Positions 23,235-33,480 of a DNA stretch of 64,000 nucleotides are shown here, piece by piece. Numbering within the stretch: position 1 is the stretch's first letter; every line of letters begins with the position of its first letter. Made by a program: the position numbers and the translations under genes. This DNA comes from Epinephelus fuscoguttatus (taxonomy: Eukaryota > Chordata > Actinopteri > Perciformes > Serranidae): assembly GCF_011397635.1 (NCBI RefSeq), contig NC_064765.1:1-64000 (forward strand). The letters run 5' to 3'. The notes under the pieces are model-generated. The model did not search any database. It saw only the letters and a list, made by a program, of their open reading frames with translations, and was not told the DNA's origin.

Positions 23235-26200
23235 TATACTGTATATGCACAAATTCGGATTTAAACAACTTTGAGGATTGGTTCAAGTTCCAGTTCAATA
23301 AAATATTTCTCTGACTTTAATTAACTGATATTTTTCTTTGTTGATGAAATTACTTTTTGTTTTGCAAATTATTTTTTGGTGCTCTTATATTCCTGGCAAT
23401 CCTGCTTCTTTGATCATGTGTGCTGGATAATTTTATTATGAAAATCTTTGTAATCTTTATTCTGCATTTTTTTAAGACTTTTATAGGCCTACTTGGTGCA
23501 AAAATTTCTCCACCTATTAATATTCTATGAATTTCTTTGGCTTTCACTACTTGTTCCTACTTTAACTTTAAAACTGTCTCATAAATTCTCCTTAAAAAAC
23601 ACAGCTGCTCACTATAGTTTTTATTGAATACAGAAGGAAATAATGACTTTGTTGGGGACTATTTTCAGCTGTGGATGAATCCACATTTGGTGTTGTGAGT
23701 ATTTGTGTCAGTAGGACGGTGTATACATTAAACTACAGTCTGTGTGTGTTTATAACAAGGCAAAACGATGGAGGAAGAGAAGACATCAGGCTTTTTAATA
23801 CACACACAATATTTTGTAGTTTTTCTCTCTTTTTCATGAGAGTTGTTGATAATAATGAGAAAACTGACTATATAATAAAGTTTAAATAAGCTCACCTTGA
23901 GTGCCTCGTGCACAGGTTTTAATAAATATGTGTGAGCAGATCGTTCCATGTCTGCCAAAACATCCAAACAGTTTTTCTGCACGTCCTTTTTGAACAGATG
24001 GCTCTTCTTCTCGAGGACATCCCTGCAGACGAACCACAGACGTCAGATTGTGATCTTTTTTAATTTTAATATGGTCAGACCTCAGTCTCGCATCACAAAA
24101 TGCCTACATATCACAAACTGCAACCTACCTGAACTGTTCAAAACAGCCGAGGTTCGCTTTGATGATTGGCTGGCTGTTGGGTTTGTTTTGCTTGATGACA
24201 TCATTTTGGAAAATCTTGAACCTGCACGAGTTGAAAGACAGAAATTCTCACTTTAACAGTGTTTTGTTGTTGAGTAAAAAATGAATGCCTTTTAAAAGAT
24301 AAAAAATCCTCAGTGTTGTTACCTCTGCATTAAATCTTCCAGTTCACTCGTTAAGTTTTGAGCCTTATGCAGATCTCCAACAACTTTTTCAGCTGAAGTC
24401 ACCATACCGTTGATGAGCTGAAGACAGAGGGAGCACACAGGTCAGTGACATCAACTTAGACCACAGAGAGTCATGGGAGTGGATTTTCACTCCATCCCTG
24501 AAGAGTGACTCCTGTCTCATCCCCTCTCATCCCATCCCCTCTCATTCTGTCTCAACCCGTCCCCGTTCTTGTGTTGTGTTTTTAGAAAATGTATAAACTT
24601 CTGTGCAAAGGACTCCCTAATGTACCGATCTGCACCACTTCACATCGTCAGGACAGCGTACCTGAGCAGGTAGAGTACAGAGTACCTGAGCAGGTAGAGA
24701 GCAGCGCACCTCTGTAAAGTGCAGAGAAGCTGCAGATTCAGATGTTGCCTTGTTGAAACTGTACCTGAATGATGTCATAGGCCACATGACTGACAAAGCA
24801 GCCTTCCTCTCTCGTCGGTTCCTCTCCGTTGTTCCACTTTTGCTTTGCTTCCTCCAGGACGTGTCCGATGTACTTCATCAGCTCTTCCTGAATGCACACA
24901 ACATGTGGCTGTCATTTATAAACTATAACATTACATATTACACAGATTTGACATACATGTGAGAAGTTGCAACAGTGACAAAATCCTGAAACTGAAACAG
25001 TACTGATGCTTCAGGTATTGTTGGAGCCATGCCAGCAGGAGGTTAGACATGTAAATATTCTCCTGACAGAAAACATTAGCGGTCGATCAGACAAAAAGGA
25101 TCATTCTCAACAATTTCCTGAATCTACACCTTTAATTCTTTTGAAAATTACTGCCTAGTGCTGGTGATTGAGTTTAGGTCAAGAGGCCACACATGACATT
25201 AAGATTCAGCCACTGGGCACGTGAATATACACAACACATTTCATGCTAATCTGACCTGTGGTTGCTGAGATATCTCACTGTGGACCGACTGTAAGTGTTG
25301 GACATCCTGTTTGACCAACAAACATCAGGACCGTTCAACTACTGTTTGTCTTAAAATAGTCGAAACAGACCTGAAACTAAATAAAGGTCAGGTCACAGTT
25401 TCAATAAAGCTACCAAATTACAACTGTAAAACAAAGCAGGCAGTAGCTTAGCTCACCTGTTGTTTGTTCAGGTATTGATCCTCCAGAGGTTTCAATAACT
25501 GTTCAGGCAGCAGCTTTCCCAATGCTTCAACATCAATCTCACTGGCCAGCTCTGGTTTCTGCAGGATTCTGACAGAGACAGCAGATATCACAACTTTCAT
25601 AAACATCTCCAGACATTATAATCTGAAATCAGCTTGTTGTCCCACTTAAGTTTCAACATTTCAAAACAAGGACACACAGCAACTTGTTATTGACAAGACA
25701 TGAAAATCAGGGTGTGACTGTAAAACCTGGTTTGTCTTTTTGCTGAGTTGCATTAGATGAGTTTTGTAATTCACTGCTGGTGCAGAGCTGCAAGATCTGT
25801 ACCACTCCTGCAACTGGTGTTTTACACAACTTTAGCCCCAGACAGTGAAAGCGATTCTTCCTCATTTATTTAACTGATTTCACATGAGAAAACTTTTTTT
25901 TTATAAAGGCCTCACTCGATTTCCACAAACATCCAGAACACAGTGAAATAAACTAATAAACTACAGGCAGAGTCTCTGCAGATAAATACTCCTACACACA
26001 CTGATGGCAATGATTAAGAAGGATTACCTCTGATTAAGTTTATGTTTGTAGTGAAATCCAGATCAGTAAAACTTTAAGGCCAAAACTACACAAGGAGAAA
26101 TTTATAATACTTTTAAATGTTGTGTTCATTTCTAAATCACATCGTCTCCACCAAACATTCAACACTAAACAGAAAGTCCAACTCAGTCCGGCTACAGTGG

Positions 26201-27640
26201 TACACAACCAACCTTAAAACAAATCAATGTCTATTTGAACCCCCCTTCCCCTTATCTGGACGTTCTGGCAATATTTGTCTCCAAATTGAATTAAAGCAGG
26301 ATAAGCTTAAAATGGAAATACTGACTTAAAATACAAGTTCCTGAAAGGTGTACTTGAATAAATTTGTTGAGAAATCTTTGGATTGGTAGACGGAGAATGG
26401 ACGGACGGACATCCATACTGACATATTAAGTGTCTGCTGTTACCAGGACAGAAATACACCAATACAGAAATAGACATGAATTGAATTGAAGTACTTACTG
26501 TGGATAATACTCGTTGACCCAGCGCAGAAGGAAAGTGCAGTCCTTGTCCTCCAGACCAAAGTCTGCAATCTTCCTGAGTCTTGCACTGAGAGTCTGGTGG
26601 TACAACCTGCCGTATAAATTACAGATGTCCAGCTGAGGAGGGTAGCAGCTCTTCACCACGTCCACCACAAACAACAGGTCCTCCTTCAGCCGCCTGCCCA
26701 TGCTGTGAATGTCTGCCTGGATCGTAGACTGGTCCACCTGGTCAGCAGGGGGCGTCAGGGGGTTGTCCATATCCATGCGCTCCTCTACCAAGTTGCAAAG
26801 GGTTGAGTCATGGAGCTTCTTCCAGCCACTAGGCCTCCAGGCCGGAGTAGTCTGATCTCTCTGTGTCCACAGCTGGTCCTGGTCATCCTCCTGCTTCACG
26901 GCCTTCACAGCAGACGTCAGAACCTCCAAACTGACCTCGCCCAGGCTGAGAGATAGTCTGAGAGTCTGCAGTACGAGGTCCTCCAGGACCCTGCGGTCTG
27001 TAGCAAGCTTCTTCACTTCTTCTTCATGATGAGTCAGTGCCTCCTCCTCCTCCTCCTCCTTCCTTATATCCCCAAACAGACATTCCTCTCTCTGTATCAG
27101 GAGCTGGCTGGCTTCACACAAACTTTTTACCTCAAGCATCTGCTCAAAAGTGACGATCACTGACGGAGAAACATTTCAGAGGTTTATAGTAAATCAGAGA
27201 AATCCAGATTATATTTAAAGCTTCAACAATTCTTTTTTTATTATGGATGACTCTGCAGTGTTCTGACTAAAACTGCAACTTCAAAATATCCAAAACTCAC
27301 TCATATTTAGTTTAAGAAAAGAAAGTAGATCCTCATTACTCAAATGTTTGTCTCTTTTCTCTTGTTATACAACTTAAATCAAATAATAATTTCAGCTCTG
27401 ACAGCAGTCATCATGGTGTCATAACTTTATTTCTACATCACTGATCTGTTATCTGCTGATTATAGCGATGCAGCTTCACTGACCAGTTTGAGGAATCTGT
27501 TCGCTCGGTGAGTAGTGTCCATCGGTGGTGGTGGTGGTGGTGGTGGTGGTGTTGACACCTGCCTGACGTCTGGGGTTTCTCCTGAAGTTAAACCCTGGAA
27601 GAAAGTTCCACCTGAAGCCTTCCGTCTCTGTCAACATCAT
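17738..27640 (-). CDS. tnfaip2: TNFAIP2-like (M-Sec) protein, Sec6/EXOC3 family, complete gene 1
   Basis: Eleven coding exons: 27640-27484, 27159-26499, 25568-25457, 24887-24765, 24417-24323, 24221-24129, 24022-23896, 21625-21506, 19934-19779, 19668-19547 and 17888-17738. All introns are GT-AG, every phase joins, and the total is 1917 nt, or 638 aa plus TGA; human TNFAIP2 is of similar size. The family is related to exocyst subunit Sec6; TNFAIP2 is a cytosolic protein linked to membrane protrusions and tunnelling nanotubes. Visible: a variable N-terminus with nine Thr in a row, a glutamate-rich coiled-coil-like segment (about 80-110), then the helical Sec6-type region (about 185-630) including LLRWVNEYYP, EGCFVSHVAYDII and FKKDVQKNCLDVL. 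Two consecutive ATGs start the frame. A second copy lies upstream on the same strand. Intron 7 carries a Tc1 element and intron 8 a minisatellite. Assignment to tnfaip2 over exoc3l4 rests on recalled similarity. Confidence 0.85.
19547..19668 (-). CDS. tnfaip2: Gene 1 exon 10
   Basis: 122 nt, acceptor CTCACAG, donor GTAAAC. Encodes GSDQDWLMQILIKIAEVL and ends 2 nt into a codon. Same length as the matching exon of gene 2. Confidence 0.85.
19779..19934 (-). CDS. tnfaip2: Gene 1 exon 9
   Basis: 156 nt, phase 0 at both ends, acceptor TTTCAG, donor GTGAGT. Encodes KLVGQLHLEVTAEYVRRLL, a charged helical segment. Confidence 0.85.
20435..20870. repeat. ~24-bp minisatellite in gene 1 intron 8
   Basis: About 18 units of the form acacattagagctatgtcac(a/c)ttg, with small length changes between units. 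Confidence 0.9.
21506..21625 (-). CDS. tnfaip2: Gene 1 exon 8
   Basis: 120 nt, phase 0 at both ends, acceptor CACACAG, donor GTAGGT. Encodes PQYRKLGTSDWLNKPLFEKL. Confidence 0.85.
21742..23180 (+). mobile_element. Tc1-type DNA transposon, right end missing
   Basis: The left terminal sequence acagtacaggccaaaagtt follows an (AT)n tract, as expected for TA-targeting Tc1/mariner elements. The 5' leader at about 21938-22015 is the reverse complement of the transposase C-terminal coding region (about 23102-23180), so the element has long inverted repeats that extend into the gene. The right half of that repeat is lost; sequence changes to GATA/(GA)n at about 23180. Inserted in intron 7 of tnfaip2-like gene 1, sense strand opposite to the gene. 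Confidence 0.85.
22157..23200 (+). pseudogene. Tc1 transposase with one internal stop
   Basis: ATG at 22157. An N-terminal helix-turn-helix region (RKIAKTLYVSPSGVTKTI, then GRPRVTSASED) is followed by the DDE domain: WSDESKF (first Asp), QQDNDPKHTS (second Asp) and SPDLNPIEMVWGE (Glu), spacing of DD34E type. A TAG at 22556-22558 interrupts the frame between the DNA-binding and catalytic halves; both sides are in the same frame, so this is a single nonsense change. The C-terminus runs into the flanking microsatellite because the element is truncated. Cut-and-paste transposase, not functional here. Confidence 0.85.
23190..23232. repeat. (GATA)/(GA)n microsatellite
   Basis: GATATA words followed by about 14 GA units, at the broken right end of the Tc1 copy. 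Confidence 0.9.
23896..24022 (-). CDS. tnfaip2: Gene 1 exon 7
   Basis: 127 nt, acceptor CTGCAG, donor GTGAGC. Completes a split Arg codon and encodes DVLEKKSHLFKKDVQKNCLD; ends phase 0. Confidence 0.85.
24129..24221 (-). CDS. tnfaip2: Gene 1 exon 6
   Basis: 93 nt, acceptor GTGCAG, donor GTAGGT. Encodes FKIFQNDVIKQNKPNSQPII and ends 2 nt into a codon. Confidence 0.85.
24323..24417 (-). CDS. tnfaip2: Gene 1 exon 5
   Basis: 95 nt, acceptor CTTCAG, donor GTAACA. Encodes LINGMVTSAEKVVGDLHKAQ and ends 2 nt into a codon. Confidence 0.85.
24765..24887 (-). CDS. tnfaip2: Gene 1 exon 4
   Basis: 123 nt, phase 0 at both ends, acceptor ATTCAG, donor GTACAG. Encodes EELMKYIGHVLEEAKQKW and the motif EGCFVSHVAYDIIQ. 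Confidence 0.85.
25457..25568 (-). CDS. tnfaip2: Gene 1 exon 3
   Basis: 112 nt, acceptor TGTCAG, donor GTGAGC. Completes a split Gln codon and encodes ILQKPELASEIDVEALGKLL; ends phase 0. Confidence 0.85.
26499..27159 (-). CDS. tnfaip2: Gene 1 exon 2 (largest)
   Basis: 661 nt, acceptor CCGTCAG, donor GTAAGT. Begins by completing a split Val codon (exon 1 ends in phase 1) and encodes TFEQMLEVKSLCEASQLL, a Glu-rich stretch, then LFVVDVVKSCYPPQLDICNL and LLRWVNEYYP. Confidence 0.9.
27484..27640 (-). CDS. tnfaip2: Gene 1 exon 1 (start codon exon)
   Basis: Coding part of an exon that likely starts at 27669 (acceptor CTCTCAG). The frame opens with two ATGs (27640 and 27637) and ends in phase 1 at donor GTCAGT. 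It contains nine consecutive ACC codons (27524-27550), a (GGT)n microsatellite on the + strand, giving a poly-Thr run. Confidence 0.75.
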
Positions 27641-27933
27641 TATCCGAGAGGAGAGACGAGACCAACAGTCTGAGAGATCCTTTGAAAAATCTACTTGGAC
27701 ACAAAAACATATGTCAAATGTTTGTTAATCAAAATAAAAACAAGAGCAAAAAAGAAAAAAAACAGGACACGAGAATTAAAGTCAACAAAAATACAGACAT
27801 AACATTCACTGTAACTGTGAAAACAAGATGCTTTTTAAAAAAATCCTCAAACATCAGACTTATCAGTGATTGAATAAGTTAATCAGAAACTTTCTAAGGA
27901 CTATCATAATTCTTTGTTTCAGCTGCAACTCAC

Positions 27934-28000
27934 CCTGATAATCTGTCTGTTTTGTTAGAAACTCTACAGCTGCTCTGAGCTGGGGAGGTCTTTAAACAGC
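27934..28000 (-). other. Probable 5' untranslated first exon of gene 1
   Basis: A strong donor (CAGG|GTGAGT) lies at 27934/27933 on the minus strand, upstream of the ATG exon. The left limit of this exon, and so the transcription start, is a guess; no clear TATA box is seen, only TTTAAA near 27990. Confidence 0.3.
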
Positions 28001-28051
28001 AACAGGACGACAGGCTCTGCCCACTGATGATGTAAATGAGTGGTGGAAAGT

Positions 28052-28052
<1 letters not shown>

Positions 28053-28082
<30 letters not shown>
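28053..28082. repeat. (CA)n microsatellite
   Basis: About 14 CA units just upstream of the probable first exon of gene 1. Confidence 0.95.
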
Positions 28083-28084
<2 letters not shown>

Positions 28085-30692
28085 CTGGAATATTTCTAGA
28101 GCGCTGAGGCAACACCGCCCTCCTCTCAACTTTTAGGAGTCAAATATCTCAACAGTGAGTTCATGGATTATTGTGAAACTTTGGAAAGACGTTCATGTTT
28201 CCCACAGGATGAGTCCTACCTACACACACAGCGCCACCAGCAGGTCAAACAATACATGTTCCTTGAACTAATGATCCTGCAGACACAGTTTTGTTTTCAG
28301 GTGTCGAGCTGCACCTGATCGAACACTGATGGAGCTGAGGTGGAGCCACAGACTGTAAAGTAGTGACTGTCTGAGCGGGTGGAGCAGCAGAGCAGAGGAT
28401 CGATGGGGATATGACCGAAAAGCTGAGGACACTGTGAGCAAACAATCTGTCAATCAGAGTCACTTTGGGCTTCATATTTCAGCCCTGAAGGTTGATGCTT
28501 GGTTTTAGAGGAGCTGTCAAGGTCACATGTCTGTCCTGGCCAAAAAAAAAAAAACTGAGATAGATTTAATTCTTAAAAACTTCCCTCCAAAGTTTCTTTT
28601 AACTGTTACAGAGGAGAAAACATCCTGACTGGAAACAGGACACAGCAGGTGATTAAAACTGACCGTCAGTGATTTCAGAGTCATCACAGCGTGAACTCAC
28701 ACGATAAACTCATCGTGACCGACTGTGAAATTCAGCTGAAAAAAAACTTTAAAATCAGTCATTCTATTTTTATTCTATTTGTATTTTGTGTTCAGTTTTT
28801 TATTTGTTTAATAAAAGATTGTTGGAAATATTTTTTCTTTATTTTATTAAAAGCTATTTGCTGTATTTTTTGTGCCTTGGATATTGTATTTATTGTTATT
28901 GTAACATAATTGTTGTGATATTTAACAGCATTATTGCATATTTTTCTCATATTGTGCTACTGCACAGACGATATTAACAAAGACATCACCCACCCAGCAG
29001 CCACAGCTGGTTCACCCTGCTGCTGTCCAGCCAGCAACGTACCTCCAGACATTAACGCAGCGTCTTCAACTCGACCTCATTCAGCACCGTCCAACATTCA
29101 CAGACGACAGACAACTTAGTTTTAAACAAGCCTCAGTCCCACTAACATATGTATGAGTATGTTCTGTGTGTGTGTAGCATGACAGGGTGCAACTTACATT
29201 TCATTGTGTAAGCATGAGTAAAACAACAAATAAATGAATGTATTTATTATTTGACTGTTTATATTTAATATTTTAACCAAATATTTAGACCCTCAACTCT
29301 TTTCACATTCTGTGCTTGACACTTTTTATAAGCTAAAATATCTCATTCACATTTATGAAAAGATTTCATTACATTTTATTTATTTTATTGTTATTTTATT
29401 TAGATCGGATAAGGAGTGTTTGACCTTGTGTTGTGTCTTCAGATTTTCAGCAGGATGTTTAGAGACTTGTCCTGAAGACATTCGAATGTCGGCTGTGAGC
29501 TCCTGTCATCATCAGTCATACAGTTAAATCTTCTTCACCTCAGTCAGGGACGCTGTCTGAATGTGTCTTTAGTTTGTCTCTGATAATCTGCTCTGGAAAA
29601 CATCACGCTGTAGCCACACTTCACTTCTTAAAACATCTTAATACAAATAACCCCGATCAAAGTGCCACATGTAGTTCAGACCCTGCTGATGACAGGTTTT
29701 CTTACCTGGTGCTCTGCAGGATCTGCAAGCGAAACAGCAGCGAAGCGTCAGACACATGGTGCTCACAGGTGTATCCACTTCCTCCGACTGAACACATATG
29801 CTGAGTGACAGATGTCAGGATGTTGGTTAAATCATACGGTGAGAAAGTTCGCTCTGCTTTCCATTTATGATTGTTTCCTGTGAGAGCTCACAATTATGAT
29901 GTGAGAATGGTTTCAAAATACCATGCAGTTTAAAACTCACACTGTGAGGAAGGTGTTTTAAACATATAGAAACAATTATTGATCCCTACATACAGACACA
30001 TCATTCATCACTGAGTTCCTTTTTCTATGAAATGAACTTAAGCTTTTTGTCCTGGCTTATTTATTAAACCATCAAAAATTTGGTCATTGATTATCCTCCA
30101 AATCAATATACTTTGACCTTTCAAAGCACCTTACAAAGCTGAATGTGGTTCACTTCATAAACTGCCCTGAAATAAATCAGTTCACACATCTGTAGAAAAC
30201 AGAGAAGTTTGAGTTTTAAATTTAAAATCTGGCCACAACAACTTTTATTTTTAATCATGTTAATCAGTGATTGATAGATATAAAGAGTTGTTAACGGAAC
30301 ACGCAGCACACTTCAGTTTAAAACTGTTGTTACTCAAACTGCAGAACAAAAGATTTCATCTGATCTGATCGATGACATTATTGATTAAAGTCATGGCTCT
30401 TGCAGAGTTCTCCAGGAACGACTCTGTTAACTCTAACCCTGAAGTGACATAGTTTATGAGGTGACTGTGTCATAAAGGGGGGATGAGGGGATGGTGGAAG
30501 GTGTGACACCTGAGACACCCGCCAACCTGCAGACTGTGGATCAACACCGACAACACTAACATACACACTGTGTGTGTGTGTGTGTGTGTGTGTGTCTTAG
30601 CGTGGTTACACAGAAACAAACAACTCAACCACCAGGGTGCATTTCTGTGTTTCTGTGTGTGTGTCCTTAAACAGTGATTTGTTTTCACTCCA
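28083..30692. other. 5' flank of gene 1, no gene seen
   Basis: Mixed to AT-rich non-coding sequence between gene 1 and the second Tc1-family element. It contains a (GT)n tract at about 30566-30596. Short open frames only. Confidence 0.6.
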
Positions 30693-31786
30693 TGAATCTA
30701 AGTGGCTACAATAAAAGGCCACTCTGAAATGTGCAGTTTTATCGCACAGCACAATGCCACAGATGTCGCAAGTTTTGAGGGAGCGTGCAATTGGCATGCT
30801 GATTGCAGGAATGTCCACCAGAGCTGTTGCCCGTGAATTTAATGTTCATTTCTCTACCATAAGCTGTCTCCAAAGGCGTTTCAGACAATTTGGCAGTACA
30901 TCCAACCGGCCTCACAACCACAGACCACGTGTAACCACATCAGCCCAGGACCTCCACATCCACCCAGCCAACCGGACAGCTGCTGCAACAATTGGTTTGC
31001 ATAACCAAAGAATTTCTGCACAAACTGTCAGAAACCGTCTCAGGGAAGCTCATCTGCATGCTTGTAGTCCTCATCGGGGTCTCGACCTGACTGCAGTTCG
31101 TCATCGTAACCAACTTGAGTGGGCAAATGCTCACATTCGATGGTGTCTGGCACGTTGGAGAGGTGTTCTCTTCATGGATGAATCCCAGTTTTCACTGTTC
31201 AGGGCAGATGGCAGACAGCATGTGAGGCGTCGTGTGGGGGGGCGGTTTGCTGATGTCAACGCTGTGGATCGAGTGGCCCATGGTGGCGGTGGGGTTATGG
31301 TATGGGCAGGCGTATGTTATGGACAACGAACACAGGTGCATTTTATTGATGGCATTTTGAATGCACAGAGATATGGTGATGAGATCCTGAGGCCCATTGT
31401 TGTGCCATTCATCCACGACCATCACCTCATGTTGCAGCATGATAATGCACGGCCCCATGTTGCAAGGATCTGTACACAATTCCTGGAAGCTGAAAACATC
31501 CCAGTTCTTGCATGGCCAGCATACTCACCGGACATGTCACCCATTGAGCATGTTTGGGATGCTCTGGATCGGCGTATACGACAGCATGTTCCAGTTCCCG
31601 CCAATATCCAGCAACTTGGCGCAGCCATTGAAGAGGAGTGGACCAACATTCCACAGGCCACAATCAACAACCTGATCAACTCTATGTGAAGGAGATGTGT
31701 CGCACTGCATGAGGCAAATGGTGGTCACACCAGATAATGACTGGTTTTCTGACCCCCCCAGACCCCCCCAATGAAGCAAAACTGAA
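30693..31786 (+). mobile_element. Tc1-family transposon, ends trimmed
   Basis: Inner parts of the inverted ends are visible: aaatgtgcagttttat (about 30728-30743) on the left and aaaactgaacatt (about 31779-31791) on the right, in opposite orientation. The outer parts are missing or too decayed to define, so boundaries are approximate. It carries an uninterrupted transposase frame. Confidence 0.75.
30754..31689 (+). CDS. Tc1-family DDE transposase, open frame
   Basis: 311 codons from ATG at 30754. N-terminal helix-turn-helix region ([20 protein letters not shown] and [10 protein letters not shown]), then the catalytic triad in [20 protein letters not shown] and [20 protein letters not shown] is typical of Tc1 transposases. 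Compared with the family as I remember it, about ten residues seem to be missing after AQDLHI in the second helix-turn-helix, an in-frame deletion that may weaken DNA binding. It differs clearly from the Tc1 copy in gene 1 intron 7 and belongs to another fish lineage. Because the inverted ends are trimmed, this copy is probably immobile. Confidence 0.85.
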   Translation: MPQMSQVLRERAIGMLIAGMSTRAVAREFNVHFSTISCLQRRFRQFGSTSNRPHNHRPRVTTSAQDLHIHPANRTAAATIGLHNQRISAQTVRNRLREAHLHACSPHRGLDLTAVRHRNQLEWANAHIRWCLARWRGVLFMDESQFSLFRADGRQHVRRRVGGRFADVNAVDRVAHGGGGVMVWAGVCYGQRTQVHFIDGILNAQRYGDEILRPIVVPFIHDHHLMLQHDNARPHVARICTQFLEAENIPVLAWPAYSPDMSPIEHVWDALDRRIRQHVPVPANIQQLGAAIEEEWTNIPQATINNLINSM

Positions 31787-31799
31787 CATTACATTACAT

Positions 31800-33222
31800 T
31801 GGAGGCGAATGACTCTTTTTCGGGGCGTAACGAATGACGTAACTAGCTGTCCACGCTAAAACTGCCCTCCTCCCTTTACGCCTCCTATAAAACCATTCTG
31901 TCCGCAGTTATCAAACTGATAGCGAGTAGGTTGGATCAGAGCAGAGAGAGTAGTAGAGCAGAGAGAATAGCTAGTAATTTGTCAAATTGTATTGTTAGCA
32001 TAGTGTATTTTAGTGTAGGTTTACAGTTAGTAGTGTGTTTATAGTATTTAGGTTCGTTGGTCAAGGAGAGGCGCCGAGGCTCGGGAGTACATGTGCGGGG
32101 CGGCGAGGGAGGGAAGGGTGGATGGATGCGGTGGGCTGCTGTGCGGTGAGCCCAGGCTCCCAGAGAGGGATAAAATAAGTCAGAGTGTGGAGAAGGGGAC
32201 CAGCTGAGCTCCGGCCGCCTTCCCTTCTGCCCGTGGGTCACAGTTAGTGGGGGGGGGTTTCCAAGCCACCATCGGCACAATGAAAGCCCTCTCTCCTCTC
32301 CCCGCAGCGAGGGACAATCTTCACTCTGCCCCCTTCCTCAGCCACTCGCCTGTCTCAGAATCTGAGCCTGTTCAACGGATGATGATATTATTGTTGTATC
32401 AGAAACTTGGCTTGGTAAGTCAGTTCAAGATAAAGATATCAGTATAAAGGGGTATACTGTACATCACTGCGATCTCCTCAGGAAAGGAGGCGGAATCGCT
32501 GTATACGCAAAAAACAAATTTCATATTAGTCTTTTATCCTCAGTGTCCATCTGCAAGCAATTTGAACTGCTGGCTTTAAAACTTGATCTTGCTCAGAGTC
32601 AATTTATTAATATTATTGGATGCTACAGGCCACCCTCTGCTAGTGCTGAAGCCCTAACCTCATTAGCACATTATTTGTCTAATTTCAACTCAAATGAGCT
32701 ACTGCTAGTGGGGGACCTGAACTGCGACTGGTTGACTTAAGCATCAGATAACCTCAAATTGGTGTGTGAGTCTTTTAATCTGACTCAACTTCTTGAGGCA
32801 GCAACATGTCCAGATTTTAAATGTCTTGAGAAGTCATCATTACTTGATTTGATCTTGACAAATGCTCCACATAAATACTCTGATATAGGCATTTTTGCAA
32901 ATGATCTCAGTGATCATTGTGTCATTACAACTGTCAAGCAGCCTAAAGCCAAGCCCCGACTGCTTATCAAAAGAGACCTTAAATGTTTTTGTGAGCAAGC
33001 TTTTTTTTCATGATCTGTATAATTTTGATTGGAGCAGACTTAATCTTATTGGTGAAGTGGAACTGGCCTGGAAATTCTTTTCTGATGGTTTCCTGAATAT
33101 TTTGAACAAACATGCTCCTTTTTACAAATTGCGAGTAAAAGGTCGCAGGAATCCCTGGTTTTCTCCTGAGCTAAATAGTCTCCTTCGAGATACAAACAAC
33201 GCATGGGCTAGAGCAAGACTGA
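31800..33222 (+). mobile_element. LINE fragment: 5' UTR and endonuclease, 3' truncated
   Basis: A leader (about 31800-32377) with CCTATAAAACC and GC-rich sequence precedes an apurinic-type endonuclease domain. Coding sequence stops abruptly at about 33222, where a TA-rich minisatellite begins; the RT is missing. A preserved 5' end with a lost 3' end is the opposite of normal LINE 5' truncation, so a later deletion or repeat expansion removed it. Confidence 0.7.
32378..33222 (+). pseudogene. LINE endonuclease (APE-type) remnant
   Basis: Motifs in order: VVSETWLG, KGGGIAVYAK, GCYRPPSASAEAL, LLLVGDLNCDW, LLDLILTNAPH and SDHCVIT (catalytic Asp-His pair). One TAA at 32738-32740 interrupts the frame, and a run of T at about 33001-33008 shifts it. 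The last recognisable part is NPWFSPELNSLLRDTN. Confidence 0.75.
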
Positions 33223-33224
33223 TT

Positions 33225-33480
33225 ATTATATATGTATATATAACATTATGTAATGACTGTATCATTATATATGTGTATATAACATTATGTAATGACTGTA
33301 TCATTATATATGTGTATATAACATTATGTAATGACTGTATCATTATGTAGGCTATGTATAACATTATGTGATAACTATCATTATATACGTATATATAACA
33401 TTATGTAATGACTGTATCATTATGTAGGCTATGTATAACATTATGTGATAACTATCATTATATATGTATATATATATAAC
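33225..33480. repeat. 39-bp AT-rich minisatellite
   Basis: Units of ataacattatgtaatgactgtatcattatatatgtgtat recur at 39-bp spacing, becoming irregular after 33340. Confidence 0.9.

Noticed and set aside
28245-28475. Minus-strand frame upstream of gene 1
   Set aside because: Short, no homology recognised, no splice signal linking it to gene 1.
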